Numbered from the stretch's first letter, positions 22,677-30,185 are shown. The stretch: 40,139 nt of DNA from an uncultured Collinsella sp. (GCA_900547345.1 URGG01000007.1:1-40139); one strand, 5' to 3'. The notes: generated by a model not told the origin, from the sequence alone. Program-made: numbers and translations.

Positions 22677-23678
22677 ATGGCAGATTGCAAACGCTATAAG
22701 GTAGCCGCGATCGACCTGGGAACGGTGTCGTCGCGACTGGTGCTGGCGCAGGTCGAGGCCGGGGCGATCGTGGAATCGTCCAAGCATACCGAGATCACCG
22801 ACTTGGGCGAGGGCGTGGACGCGACGGGGCGCTTTTGCGAGGCGGCCGTTGAGCGCGTGCTCGCTGCGTGCCGCATGTTTGCGGACGAAGCCCGTGCCTT
22901 TGGGGCCGCGTGCATCTGCACTACGTGCACGAGCGCCGCACGCGATGCGTCCAATGCTGCCCTGCTGCTGGACGGCCTGCGCGATCTGGGGCTCGAACCG
23001 CAGGTGATTCCGGGCGAGGTTGAGGCGCGCCTGACGTTTTTTGGCGTAGCGCACGACTTTGCAGGCGAGCGCATCATCGTCGCCGATTCGGGTGGCGGCT
23101 CCACGGAGCTCGCGACGGGCGTCTATGCGCCTGAGCGCGGGGTCTTTGCGCTGGAGGGAACGCGCTCACTGGACATCGGTTGCCGTCGCGTGACGGAGCG
23201 GTTTTTCTCAGCGCTGCCGCCCGCACGCGGCGAGCTTGCTGCCGCTGCCTCGTGGGCAGGCGAGCAGTTCGCCGCCTATTTTGAAGGCCTGCCCAGCGAC
23301 TTTGAGCGCGCCGAGCGTCTGGTCGCGGTGGGTGGCACGGTGACTACGCTGGTGGCTCTGGTCCACGAGCTGGAACCGTACGATTCGAGCTTTGTTCACC
23401 TACGCGAGCTGTCGCTGGAGCAGGTCTCGGCCGCTATCGAGCGCATGTCTGTGTTGGACGCGGAAGGCATCGCCGCGCTACCGGGTGTACAGCCCAAACG
23501 CGCGGGCGTGATTCTGGCCGGCGCCGTGGTGATCCGCGAGCTCATGCGTGCCGGCGGCTACGATGCGCTCACCGTAAGCGAGAACAGCCTCCTCGCCGGC
23601 ATGGCCGCCACCATCAACGAGGTTCTCGACGGCGCGACTCCCACCATCGCCTGGACCCCGAGCCTCAGCGCCCTCTAA
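22677..23678 (+). CDS. Ppx/GppA family phosphatase
   Basis: A 333-residue member of the ASKHA exopolyphosphatase/pppGpp phosphatase family. Landmarks are the phosphate-1 loop AAIDLGTVSSRLVLA (9-23), the CTTCTSAARDA stretch (usually TSA.RDA), the phosphate-2 loop VADSGGGSTEL (about 139-149) and the GGTVTTLVAL block. It hydrolyses polyphosphate or pppGpp; the length (short form without the C-terminal HD domain) fits Ppx1/Ppx2 types of actinobacteria. GGAGGGGAG precedes the ATG. Confidence 0.9.
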   Translation: MADCKRYKVAAIDLGTVSSRLVLAQVEAGAIVESSKHTEITDLGEGVDATGRFCEAAVERVLAACRMFADEARAFGAACICTTCTSAARDASNAALLLDGLRDLGLEPQVIPGEVEARLTFFGVAHDFAGERIIVADSGGGSTELATGVYAPERGVFALEGTRSLDIGCRRVTERFFSALPPARGELAAAASWAGEQFAAYFEGLPSDFERAERLVAVGGTVTTLVALVHELEPYDSSFVHLRELSLEQVSAAIERMSVLDAEGIAALPGVQPKRAGVILAGAVVIRELMRAGGYDALTVSENSLLAGMAATINEVLDGATPTIAWTPSLSAL

Positions 23679-23684
23679 ATAATA

Positions 23685-23751
23685 AGTTGCGGTGAAATAC
23701 GGACTAAAATCGCCCTTTCGGGCACCAAACAGTCCCTATTCCACCGCAACT
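23685..23751. repeat. Palindromic repeat, family P1, copy B
   Basis: Left arm 23685-23705 (starting AGTTGCGGTGAAATA) and right arm 23731-23751 (ending TATTCCACCGCAACT) match over 21 bp with two mismatches. The loop holds a smaller hairpin, GCCC/GGGC. It lies between the convergent ppx and DUF4143 ATPase genes. A 17-bp sequence, GCCGGCACCTGGGGACA (23757-23773), follows at once and recurs inverted at 32634-32650. Confidence 0.8.
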
Positions 23752-23799
23752 CAACAGCCGGCACCTGGGGACAGTCCTTGCGGGGCGTCCCCACAGCGC

Positions 23800-25101
23800 C
23801 TATGCCAGCTTGTCGATCTGCCCAATCTCCCAAAGCGGAATATTGATGAGCATGCCCTCGTCTCTATATGCCGCCAGGGAGCTCCTCACGCAACGCTCGA
23901 GTTTGAATTTTTCGCAGGCTACTTTCAGACTCTTCGCTTTAAGGTTCTCTGCCGCCTTGACCTCAAGCGGAAGCACGGTTCCCGCATGGTCGATGGCAAA
24001 GTCGGTTTCGGCATTGCCGGAGGTAGAGGACCAATACGCGGGAGTTTTGTCCTGGAGCAAAAGCTCCTGCGCGACGTATTGTTCGGTCAGCGAACCTTTG
24101 AACTCGGTAAAAACAGCGGATCCGTTAAGAACGATGGCCGGAGAGAGACCGGAGAGCGCTCCGAGGATGCCGGTGTCGATGCAGAACAGTTTGAAGCCCG
24201 AGAGGTCTTCGTAGCTCGAGAGCGGCGCCTTTAGAGCGGAAGCACGTGGCACCTTATGAACGATTCCGTAGTCCGTGAGCCACTGGAGGCTTTCCTCGAA
24301 ATCGCGTGCGCGCGCTCCGGGACGAAGGGCGCCATAGACAAACTTCTTGTTCTCCTTTGCAAGCTGGCCGGGAAGGGATTTCCAAACCAACCTCATGCGC
24401 TCGACGATGCGGGCGGGTGCATGTTTGCCAAAATCGGATTCGTAAGCCTCGATGATTTGCTGTTGAAGCCTTCGGGCTTCGATGAAGTCGCGTGTCTCGG
24501 CGAAAGTGGAGACAACTTCGGGCATACCGCCGACAACAAGGTATTCCTTGAGCAAGTGCTCGAGCTTTTCGGTAACGTTTGCTAGAAGGTTCATGTCTGC
24601 GGCAAGGATGGCGTCGGCGAGCGGGTTGCCGTCGACGGCACGAACGAACTCAGCAAACCCCATGGGACGCATGGTGAGCTGGTCGATTTTGCCGACGGGA
24701 AATGACTCGTTTTCGCGTCGGAGCGCGAGGCCCATATAGGAACCGGCTGCTACGATGTAGTATTCGGGCGCAAGCTCGTTGAAGTACTTGAGCGAGGTGA
24801 TCCCGCGTGGCGCTTCTTGGATCTCGTCGAAGATGATGAGCGTGTCTTCCGGCGTTACGGTTTGGCCACGTAGGAGTTCTATCTGGGAGATGATGCGCTT
24901 GGGGTCGAGTTTCCCATCGAACAGCGAGCGTGTGCTCGGCTCGAGCATAAAGTCAAAACGAATGACGTTTCGATACTGCTGGCTTGCGAATTCGTTAAGA
25001 AGCCAAGTCTTTCCTGTCTGGCGGGCTCCCTTAAGCAAGAGAGGTTTGCGATTCGCCCTTGATTTCCAAGCGATAAGTTCACTCATAAGCTGTCGCTGCA
25101 T
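23800..25101 (-). CDS. AAA ATPase with DUF4143 domain
   Basis: A 433-residue protein of the AAA_14/DUF4143 family. Residues about 18-140 hold the ATPase domain with Walker A GARQTGKTW (25-33) and Walker B TLIIFDEIQ. The C-terminal DUF4143 part includes TEQYVAQELL and ETDFAIDH...LEVKAAEN, which looks like a PD-(D/E)xK nuclease-fold core. The function of the family is unknown; its members are numerous and often horizontally spread. ATG 25101 follows GGGAG with 5-base spacing; a TTG at 25113 is the in-frame alternative. Codon use is less GC3-biased than in the neighbours, which hints at acquisition. A -10 (TATACT on the minus strand) lies at 25125-25130. Confidence 0.85.
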   Translation of the reverse strand: MQRQLMSELIAWKSRANRKPLLLKGARQTGKTWLLNEFASQQYRNVIRFDFMLEPSTRSLFDGKLDPKRIISQIELLRGQTVTPEDTLIIFDEIQEAPRGITSLKYFNELAPEYYIVAAGSYMGLALRRENESFPVGKIDQLTMRPMGFAEFVRAVDGNPLADAILAADMNLLANVTEKLEHLLKEYLVVGGMPEVVSTFAETRDFIEARRLQQQIIEAYESDFGKHAPARIVERMRLVWKSLPGQLAKENKKFVYGALRPGARARDFEESLQWLTDYGIVHKVPRASALKAPLSSYEDLSGFKLFCIDTGILGALSGLSPAIVLNGSAVFTEFKGSLTEQYVAQELLLQDKTPAYWSSTSGNAETDFAIDHAGTVLPLEVKAAENLKAKSLKVACEKFKLERCVRSSLAAYRDEGMLINIPLWEIGQIDKLA

Positions 25102-25102
25102 A

Positions 25103-25112
25103 TTGTCTCCCA
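25103..25112 (-). promoter_or_regulatory. Ribosome binding site of the DUF4143 ATPase, matched by upstream repeats
   Basis: On the minus strand TGGGAGACAA spans the Shine-Dalgarno sequence of the gene at 23800-25101. Its exact 10-base complement (TTGTCTCCCA on the minus strand) occurs in each full unit of the tandem repeat upstream, at 25161-25170 and 25194-25203. A transcript starting beyond the repeats could hide the ribosome binding site; a transcript from the -10 at 25125-25130 would not contain them. Confidence 0.6.
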
Positions 25113-25147
25113 ACCCTCTCGGCTAGTATAAGGCCATTTGGGAGTTT

Positions 25148-25231
25148 CCATCGGAAAATGTGGGAGACAACCACGTTTTTCCATCGGAAAATGTGGGAGA
25201 CAACCACGTTTTTACATCGGAAAATGTGGGA
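25148..25231. repeat. 33-bp tandem repeat, about 2.5 copies
   Basis: Two exact 33-bp units (25148-25180 and 25181-25213), each beginning CCATCGGAAAATGTGGGAGA and ending in CCACGTTTTT, plus a third partial unit (25214-25231) with one change. They sit just upstream of the ATPase promoter on the minus strand. Units abut with no spacers, so this is not a CRISPR array. Confidence 0.9.
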
Positions 25232-25240
25232 ACACCAACC

Positions 25241-25311
25241 TAAGTCGCGGTGGAATAGTTCCTAAATGGGCTGGTAAACTGCCAAAACAGGAACTATTCC
25301 ACCGCAACTTA
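25241..25311. repeat. Palindromic repeat, family P1, copy C
   Basis: Left arm 25241-25263 (from TAAGTCGCGGTGGAATAG) and right arm 25289-25311 match over 23 bp with one mismatch; the loop of 25 bases can form an inner hairpin. Unlike copies A and B it lies between two minus-strand features, downstream of the tRNA unit and upstream of the ATPase gene. Confidence 0.8.
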
Positions 25312-25323
25312 GAGCCCCGCCGG

Positions 25324-25367
25324 CGTGTAAAAGAAACGAGCCCGCATCCCTTGGGGACACGGGCTCG
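25324..25367 (-). terminator. Second copy of the tRNA-type terminator
   Basis: CGAGCCCGCATCCC (25337-25350) pairs with GGGACACGGGCTCG (25354-25367) using some G-U pairs; a T-rich tail follows on the minus strand. It is a diverged copy of the terminator at 25524-25563, 196 bp apart, as is the tRNA piece beside it. Confidence 0.6.
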
Positions 25368-25378
25368 AAAGCTCCATA

Positions 25379-25396
25379 TGGTAGGGGCGGTGGGAC
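25379..25396 (-). pseudogene. tRNA-Leu 3'-end fragment (attachment-site-like)
   Basis: TGGTAGGGGCGGTGGGAC is an exact 18-bp copy of the 3' end of the tRNA-Leu gene (25575-25592), including CCA, in the same orientation and followed by a similar terminator. No tRNA body is attached. The 127 bp between the two units (25397-25523) are very GC-rich with several small hairpins and a T-arm-like GGTTCGAGTCTCACCGG near 25503. Either a tandem tRNA has decayed, or this is the distal scar of an element that once integrated at the tRNA 3' end. Confidence 0.6.
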
Positions 25397-25523
25397 ATCC
25401 GCGCATTTGCTGCGCAAATACGCACCGGCTTCGGCCGCCTGTCGGCGCCCTCGCCGGCTCGCTACGGACGCTGCGCGTCCGCTTAACGCTCGCCCCCTCG
25501 CGGGTTCGAGTCTCACCGGCATC

Positions 25524-25563
25524 TAAAAGAAGCGAGCCCGCATCCCTGGGGGACACGAGCTCG
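25524..25563 (-). terminator. Terminator of tRNA-Leu
   Basis: CGAGCCCGCATCCC (25533-25546) pairs with GGGACACGAGCTCG (25550-25563) through a 14-bp stem that includes G-U pairs; the minus strand continues CTTCTTTTA. Confidence 0.75.
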
Positions 25564-25574
25564 TAAACAATACA

Positions 25575-25659
25575 TGGTAGGGGCGGTGGGACTCGAACCC
25601 ACAATCCTTGCGGCGAGAGATTTTAAGTCTCCTGCGTATGCCAATTCCGCCACGCCCCC
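25575..25659 (-). tRNA. tRNA-Leu (anticodon UAA)
   Basis: An 85-base tRNA with encoded CCA. The acceptor arm GGGGGCG pairs with CGCCCCT across a G-rich match, the D arm contains GGCGGAATTGGCA, the anticodon loop CTTAAAA gives UAA, the long variable arm (class II) contains CGCCGCAAGGAT-type sequence, and the T arm is GTGGGTTCGAGTCCCAC. Class II shape plus UAA identifies leucine. It is transcribed toward the ATPase gene and has its own terminator. Confidence 0.96.
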
Positions 25660-25690
25660 GTGAAACTAGAAGTCTAGCACAAGCCGTCCG

Positions 25691-26314
25691 TTACGCGTTG
25701 ACGGCCATCGAGTGTTGGCCCGACTTCTCCAGGAACTCCTGGAACTTGGCTTCGTCGCCCTTGTTCTGGTACTGCAGGGCCAGCAGGTACTCCAAGCGGC
25801 AGCGCTTGACCTTGTCGTCACCGGCATCCTTGAGCATGCGCTCCAGCTCGGGAATGTCGTTGTGGCGCTTGAGGATCATCGTGTCGTACATCAGCTGACA
25901 CTCGTGCGCGACTGCCTCGGCCTGACCGCCCTCAAAGCCCTTGATCTCGTGCAGCAGCTCTTTGGACTTTTTACGGTCCTCCTGGCCAACGTAGTAGTTA
26001 AAGGCCTTGATCACCAGGTCGACGCGCTGCATCTTGGGGAGGTTGAGCCCCAGCAGCAGGTCGAACATCTCGCTGGCACGCTCGTGGTCCTCGCGCAGCA
26101 GATAGGAGTTCAGACGCAGGTAGTCGCGGTTGTAGCGCGGGTACAGCATGCTGGTGAGTTTGCCGTCGAGCAAACGATCGAACTCGTCCCACTGCTTGGC
26201 GGCCATAAGCTGCTGCAGGCGCTTGAACGTTGTGCGTTTTTTGACGCTAAAGAACACCGACACGGCGATGCAGATGATAACGACGGCGGTCCAGAGTGTG
26301 CGGGAATCGGGCAT
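25691..26314 (-). CDS. Membrane-anchored TPR-like hypothetical protein
   Basis: A 207-residue protein with one N-terminal membrane span (about 8-23, IICIAVSVFF region) followed by a cytoplasmic all-helical part with repeat-like pairs of helices (for example RLNSYLLREDHERASEMFDLLL and LEYLLALQYQNKGDEAKFQEFL, cited in pieces), suggesting TPR repeats. AAGGA precedes the ATG. A -10-like TATAAT on the minus strand lies at 26369-26374. The function is unknown; it could be a scaffold at the membrane. Confidence 0.75.
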   Translation of the reverse strand: MPDSRTLWTAVVIICIAVSVFFSVKKRTTFKRLQQLMAAKQWDEFDRLLDGKLTSMLYPRYNRDYLRLNSYLLREDHERASEMFDLLLGLNLPKMQRVDLVIKAFNYYVGQEDRKKSKELLHEIKGFEGGQAEAVAHECQLMYDTMILKRHNDIPELERMLKDAGDDKVKRCRLEYLLALQYQNKGDEAKFQEFLEKSGQHSMAVNA

Positions 26315-26477
26315 ATTAGGGTCCTTAGTCGCTCATAAAGCGAGCGGTATGACAACACGTACTAGATGTATTATACGCAGCGCGCAAGCAAACTGGCATA
26401 AAAGCTCATCGAGGCCGAGTGCCATCGCTCGCTGCGGTACACTTACCTAAAGTAAACCATGAAGGGAGACATTACCT

Positions 26478-26765
26478 ATGAAGAAGATCGTTTTGGCTTG
26501 CGGTGCTGGCGCTGCTACTTCCACGCTCGTTGCCCAGAAGGTCGCTACCCTGCTCGACGCCAACGGTTATGCCGACAAGTACGAGATCGTGCAGTGCGCC
26601 ATCTCCGAGGCCAAGGATTACTGCGACGAGGGCGCTGACCTGCTGATCGCCACCACCGTTGCCCCCGAGGGCCTCACCTGCCCGTACGTGAGTGGCGTGC
26701 CCTTCATGACCGGCATGAACCGCGTTGCCGCCGAGAAGGCCGTTCTCGACGTCATGGCTCAGTAG
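26478..26765 (+). CDS. Orphan PTS galactitol-family IIB component
   Basis: A 95-residue protein with the fold and start of lactose/galactitol-type EIIB: KKIVLACGAGAATSTLVAQKV places the phosphorylated cysteine at C8 in the P-loop-like segment. Residues 40-45 (QCAISE) and GADLLIATTVAP follow the family pattern. No IIA or IIC gene of this family is in the window, so it either works with components encoded elsewhere or acts in regulation. AAGGGAGA precedes the ATG. A VOC protein gene follows 11 bp later and is probably cotranscribed. Confidence 0.85.
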   Translation: MKKIVLACGAGAATSTLVAQKVATLLDANGYADKYEIVQCAISEAKDYCDEGADLLIATTVAPEGLTCPYVSGVPFMTGMNRVAAEKAVLDVMAQ

Positions 26766-26776
26766 GCGCTGACTGC

Positions 26777-27151
26777 ATGAGTGAGCAGAACGCCAACCCG
26801 GTAGAGCTCTTTGGTATGCGCGTTGCCCATGTGGGCATTAACGCCACCGACCCGGCAGACGCCCTGGAGATCGCGGAGCTGTTCTCGACGATGATGGGCC
26901 TGCCCGTCATCGAGACCCCGGTTTCGTACTTCAACGATTCGCTGGTCGAGATCATGAAGCAGAACGGTCGTGGCACCAAGGGCCACATCGGCTTTGCCGT
27001 TAACGACATCGATGCAGCTGAGAAGTGGTTTGCCGAGCGCGGGCTCGAGGTCAACGAAGAGTCGCGCGCGCTGCTGCCCGACGGTGGTACCAAGCTCGTG
27101 TACTTTAAGCGCGAGTTCGCCGGTTTCGCCGTGCACCTGTGCCGCGAGTAG
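26777..27151 (+). CDS. VOC-family (glyoxalase/dioxygenase-fold) protein
   Basis: A 124-residue protein with two beta-alpha-beta-beta-beta modules of the vicinal oxygen chelate superfamily: MRVAHVGINATDP at 14-26 with a metal-ligand-like His, FSTMMGLPV, then GHIGFAVNDIDAAEKWF near 70 and a C-terminal VHLCRE. The substrate cannot be named. Its pairing with an orphan PTS IIB suggests a role in sugar or 2-keto acid metabolism. It ends at a strong bidirectional terminator. Confidence 0.8.
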   Translation: MSEQNANPVELFGMRVAHVGINATDPADALEIAELFSTMMGLPVIETPVSYFNDSLVEIMKQNGRGTKGHIGFAVNDIDAAEKWFAERGLEVNEESRALLPDGGTKLVYFKREFAGFAVHLCRE

Positions 27152-27175
27152 CGCACAAGCTGCCATAGCTGGCAA

Positions 27176-27207
27176 AAAGGGATAGGGTCGCGTGGCCCTA
27201 TCCCTTT
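27176..27207. terminator. Bidirectional terminator between VOC and histidine kinase genes
   Basis: AAAGGGATAGGG (27176-27187) pairs exactly with CCCTATCCCTTT (27196-27207) around 8 bases. A-rich sequence on the left and TTTATTTA on the right let it work on both strands between convergent genes. Confidence 0.9.
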
Positions 27208-27226
27208 ATTTATGCCGAGGGGCTTC

Positions 27227-28522
27227 CTATCGTGGCAGGCGAATCGTAAAGCGGCTGCCGACCCCTTCGACCGAGGTCACACCGATGACGCCGCCGTGGC
27301 TGTCGACGATCCACTTGGCGATCGCAAGCCCCAGACCCGAACCCTGTGCGCCGGCATCGCGCGCGTTGTCGGCACGGTAGAACCGCTCGAACGCGTGAGC
27401 TGCGGATTCCTGGTTCATGCCGATGCCCTCGTCCTCAACACTTATGTCGATCGTGCCCGCGCCCGCATCTGGCGTTATGCCAAATGTGACGGTCGTTCCC
27501 GCATCCGAGTACTTGGTGGCGTTTTGCACGATCACGCGCAGAGCTTGCTTCACGAGTGCGACATCGACGGACGCGTCGCAGCGCGGGTCGCTGGCAAATG
27601 CGGCGTCAAAAGCCAGCCGATACGTGTGCCCGGCATCGATCATCTGCGATTCTTCGCATACCTCTCCGACGAGCGCTGCCAGATTGGTATCCACACGATG
27701 CAGCGCGGTGCGGCCGGCATCGCCGCGTGCCAAAAACAGCAGTTGTTCTACGAGCTCCTGCATGTGCTCGCTTTCGGCCTTGAGCGAGGCGATGGACTCC
27801 GCCAGCACAGCTGGGTCGTCCTTGCCCCAGCGGTCGAGCATGTTTACGTAGCCCTGAATCACCGCGATGGGTGTGCGCAGTTCGTGACTCGCGTCGTTGA
27901 CAAAGCGCATCTGCTGCAGCTTGGCCTCTTGCATCTGACGCAGCAGACGGTTGAGTGCGACCTCGATGCTCGCCAGGTCGGCGTCGCCGGTGGTGACGCT
28001 CGGCGAGTCGACGCTTGCGCGCTCGATGGCCTGCTCCAGTGTTTCCATTTTGCCGCCGGCGAGTTGCATGCGGCCGAGTTCGTCCACGCGCAGGGCCAGA
28101 TCGTTGAGCGGCGCCATGGTGCGGCGCACGCGGCGGGCGCCGCCGAGCATGTTGAGCACGCTGATGACCTGCCAACCCACAACGACAAGGTAGAGAGGCC
28201 ATAGCGTGACGAGGTCCTGCGCGAGGGGGAAAGTCTTGGTGGTACGTGCAAGCTCGACGGTATAGGTGAGTGTTGTCAGGTCCCAGCCGCGCGCGGGCGT
28301 CAGCGTCATGCCGCGAACGGTGGCGCTGGGGATCCATCCTGCGGTAAACGCGCCGTTGGGCAGCGTCTGGTTGTATCCATAGACAAGGATCGCCGCCACA
28401 ATCACTACTAGCAGCAGGTCGAGCCAAACGTAGCTCATCAGGCGGCGCCACATATAGCCCCAGTTGATGGCGCGGGCGATGGAGGTGACGCGCTTGGTTT
28501 CGGTGTTACGCGCGACAGACAT
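27227..28522 (-). CDS. Sensor histidine kinase
   Basis: A 431-residue HisKA/HATPase_c kinase. Two membrane spans (about 31-50 and 108-127) enclose a 55-residue extracytoplasmic loop; a HAMP-like linker follows. The H box DASHELRTPIAVIQGY has H213; the N box QNATKYS, G1 DEGIGM and G2 GSGLGLAIAKW are intact. The start at 28522 gives a 17-base overlap with the response regulator gene upstream, with GGGGTGGG as ribosome binding site; a longer reading from 28684 would lie inside the regulator gene and is rejected. The signal is unknown. Confidence 0.93.
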   Translation of the reverse strand: MSVARNTETKRVTSIARAINWGYMWRRLMSYVWLDLLLVVIVAAILVYGYNQTLPNGAFTAGWIPSATVRGMTLTPARGWDLTTLTYTVELARTTKTFPLAQDLVTLWPLYLVVVGWQVISVLNMLGGARRVRRTMAPLNDLALRVDELGRMQLAGGKMETLEQAIERASVDSPSVTTGDADLASIEVALNRLLRQMQEAKLQQMRFVNDASHELRTPIAVIQGYVNMLDRWGKDDPAVLAESIASLKAESEHMQELVEQLLFLARGDAGRTALHRVDTNLAALVGEVCEESQMIDAGHTYRLAFDAAFASDPRCDASVDVALVKQALRVIVQNATKYSDAGTTVTFGITPDAGAGTIDISVEDEGIGMNQESAAHAFERFYRADNARDAGAQGSGLGLAIAKWIVDSHGGVIGVTSVEGVGSRFTIRLPR

Positions 28523-29291
28523 AGCCCACCCCGCGCACGGTTTGGATGATGCGGGCACCGCCAGCGTCCTCGATCTTGGCACGCAGGTGCGCGATGTGCA
28601 CGTCGACGTTGTTGGTGTCGCCCACGTATTCGTAACCCAGCGCTTCATGCGCGATGCGCTCACGCGTGAGCACGGTGCCGGCATGCGCCATAAGCAGGGC
28701 GAGGACGTCGAACTCGCGGGCGGTCAGCACGATGGGTGAGCCGCCGACCATAACCTCGCGGCGGTCGGGATCGAGTGCGACCGAGTCAACGGTGAGCGTG
28801 GCGGGGGAGGGCGTGGCAGCGGCCTGGGCCGCGCCGCTGGCCGGGGGCATCGCAGCGGCGTTCCCGGCTGCGCTGCCCGCCATACCCGCCCCGCCGCCGG
28901 AACCACCAACGCCCGAAGCCGCCCGCACGGCCTCCGTGCGCTTCAACGCCACGCGGATCCGTGCGAACAGCTCCTCAATCGCAAACGGCTTGGTCAGGTA
29001 ATCGTCGGCACCGGCATCGAGCCCGGCAACCTTGTCCATCACGGCATCGCGCGCGGTGACCATGATCACCGGCACATCCTTGTGCTTGCGGACACGCCGC
29101 AGGACCTCCATGCCGTTGAGCTGCGGCAACAGCACATCGAGCAGAATCAAGTCGTAGTCGCGTTCCAGCGCCAGGTCCACGGCGGTGCGGCCGTCGGCGG
29201 CGTGCTCAACCTGGTAGCCCTCGTGCTCCAGCTCGAGCGTCACAAAGCGGGCGATTTTCTCCTCGTCCTCTACGATCAGGATTCGTGCCAT
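28506..29291 (-). CDS. OmpR-family response regulator
   Basis: A 261-residue regulator. The receiver domain (1-120) has phospho-acceptor D52 (ILLDVLLP), the acidic DE pocket at 9-10 and K in TKPF. The C-terminal winged helix (about 170-261) has the LTAREFDVLALL block and GVGYVCRA end. Between them lies an unusually long linker of about 45 residues, rich in Gly, Ala and Pro, that most OmpR regulators lack. ATG 29291 follows GGGGG; an ATG at 29303 has no ribosome binding site. It is the partner of the kinase gene it overlaps. Confidence 0.93.
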   Translation of the reverse strand: MARILIVEDEEKIARFVTLELEHEGYQVEHAADGRTAVDLALERDYDLILLDVLLPQLNGMEVLRRVRKHKDVPVIMVTARDAVMDKVAGLDAGADDYLTKPFAIEELFARIRVALKRTEAVRAASGVGGSGGGAGMAGSAAGNAAAMPPASGAAQAAATPSPATLTVDSVALDPDRREVMVGGSPIVLTAREFDVLALLMAHAGTVLTRERIAHEALGYEYVGDTNNVDVHIAHLRAKIEDAGGARIIQTVRGVGYVCRA

Positions 29292-29309
29292 ACGTGCCCC
29301 CATCTGCGA

Positions 29310-29852
29310 TTACTTGTCGTCGTTCAGATTCTGCTTGATGCCGTCCGCGGCGTCGGCGGCGTGATCCATCAGGTTGTTGATACTGCCGGGCACGTCGCCG
29401 TCGCTATCGATGCGGTAGCGCATGCCAAAGAACAGGCCAATCAGCATCAGCCAAATCGTAGCGCCCCAGGCAAACAGGGCGATGATGGGGATCAGGATGG
29501 GGATGTTGAGGATGATCGCATCGCGGCGCGTGGCGATAAACTTGGTGTCCAGGCTCAGGCGGAAGAGCTTTTTGAGGTACTCCCACACGCTGTCCATCTT
29601 CTTGGAGAAGTCGGTCTTTTCGCTCGACTTCTCGTAGGCTGCCTGCGCGGCGACCATCTCGGCCGAGGGCTCATCGACCGGCACGGACTCGGTGGCGGCG
29701 TGCGCCGATGTGGTCTGCGTCTTGCCCTGCGACTCGAGCCAAATGATGGCGTCCAAAACGTTGCCGTCGGCGGCGTCGAGCGCGGCCTTGGCATCGGTGT
29801 AGCTCACGTTGCACTTGGTGCGGATGGTTTCAACTTTTTCGAGGTCGTCCAT
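29310..29852 (-). CDS. DUF4342 protein with UBA/NAC-like N-terminus
   Basis: A 180-residue protein. Residues 1-45 (VETIRTKCNVSYTDAKAALDAADG...) form a UBA-like fold as in the NAC alpha subunit; residues about 90-160 match DUF4342, with two hydrophobic segments (LNIPILIPIIALFAWGAT and IWLMLIGLFFGMRY, cited in part). AAAGGA precedes the ATG. A possible promoter on the minus strand is TTGGCT (29968-29973) and TATAAC (29946-29951), spaced 16. The function is unknown; it precedes the two-component genes and may be cotranscribed with them. Confidence 0.8.
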   Translation of the reverse strand: MDDLEKVETIRTKCNVSYTDAKAALDAADGNVLDAIIWLESQGKTQTTSAHAATESVPVDEPSAEMVAAQAAYEKSSEKTDFSKKMDSVWEYLKKLFRLSLDTKFIATRRDAIILNIPILIPIIALFAWGATIWLMLIGLFFGMRYRIDSDGDVPGSINNLMDHAADAADGIKQNLNDDK

Positions 29853-30185
29853 GACCTGTCCTTTCGTTCGATGGGTGCGAGCGTTGCGTTCGGCGGCCTG
29901 CGTTGCGCGGCGCCGCCCCGCCCTTGGTCGAACTCTATAGTGCAGGTTATAGATTAAGCGATTCTTGAGCCAAGATTAATGTTGGATGAGTTTTTGGGTA
30001 GCGGTGGGAAAAGTATTAGACCTCGATAGCGGGGGATGGGGTGCCGGTGCAAAACGGCGTCAAAGGTTGGTCGAGCAGGCGGTTTCTCCATTGATGTCCG
30101 CACGGCATGGGACACTTACCCTGCCGCCCTGCTCTGCCGCGGCGGCATGTACCCAAACAACGACCCTCTAAGGAGTTCGATACCA
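29853..30185. other. Intergenic region between divergent genes
   Basis: 333 bp with no convincing gene. It holds the possible promoter of the DUF4342 gene, and a GCCGCC/GGCGGC hairpin (30123-30146) ahead of the small membrane protein gene. AAGGAG at 30170-30175 is the ribosome binding site for that gene. Confidence 0.5.

Noticed and set aside
25148..25231. Possible CRISPR array
   Set aside because: Units of 33 bp abut directly with no spacers and no cas genes are present; it is a tandem repeat.
25138..25566. Open frame of 142 codons over the tandem repeats and the tRNA flank
   Set aside because: The product is a translation of the 33-bp repeats and terminators; the frame crosses palindromic copy C and has no ribosome binding site.
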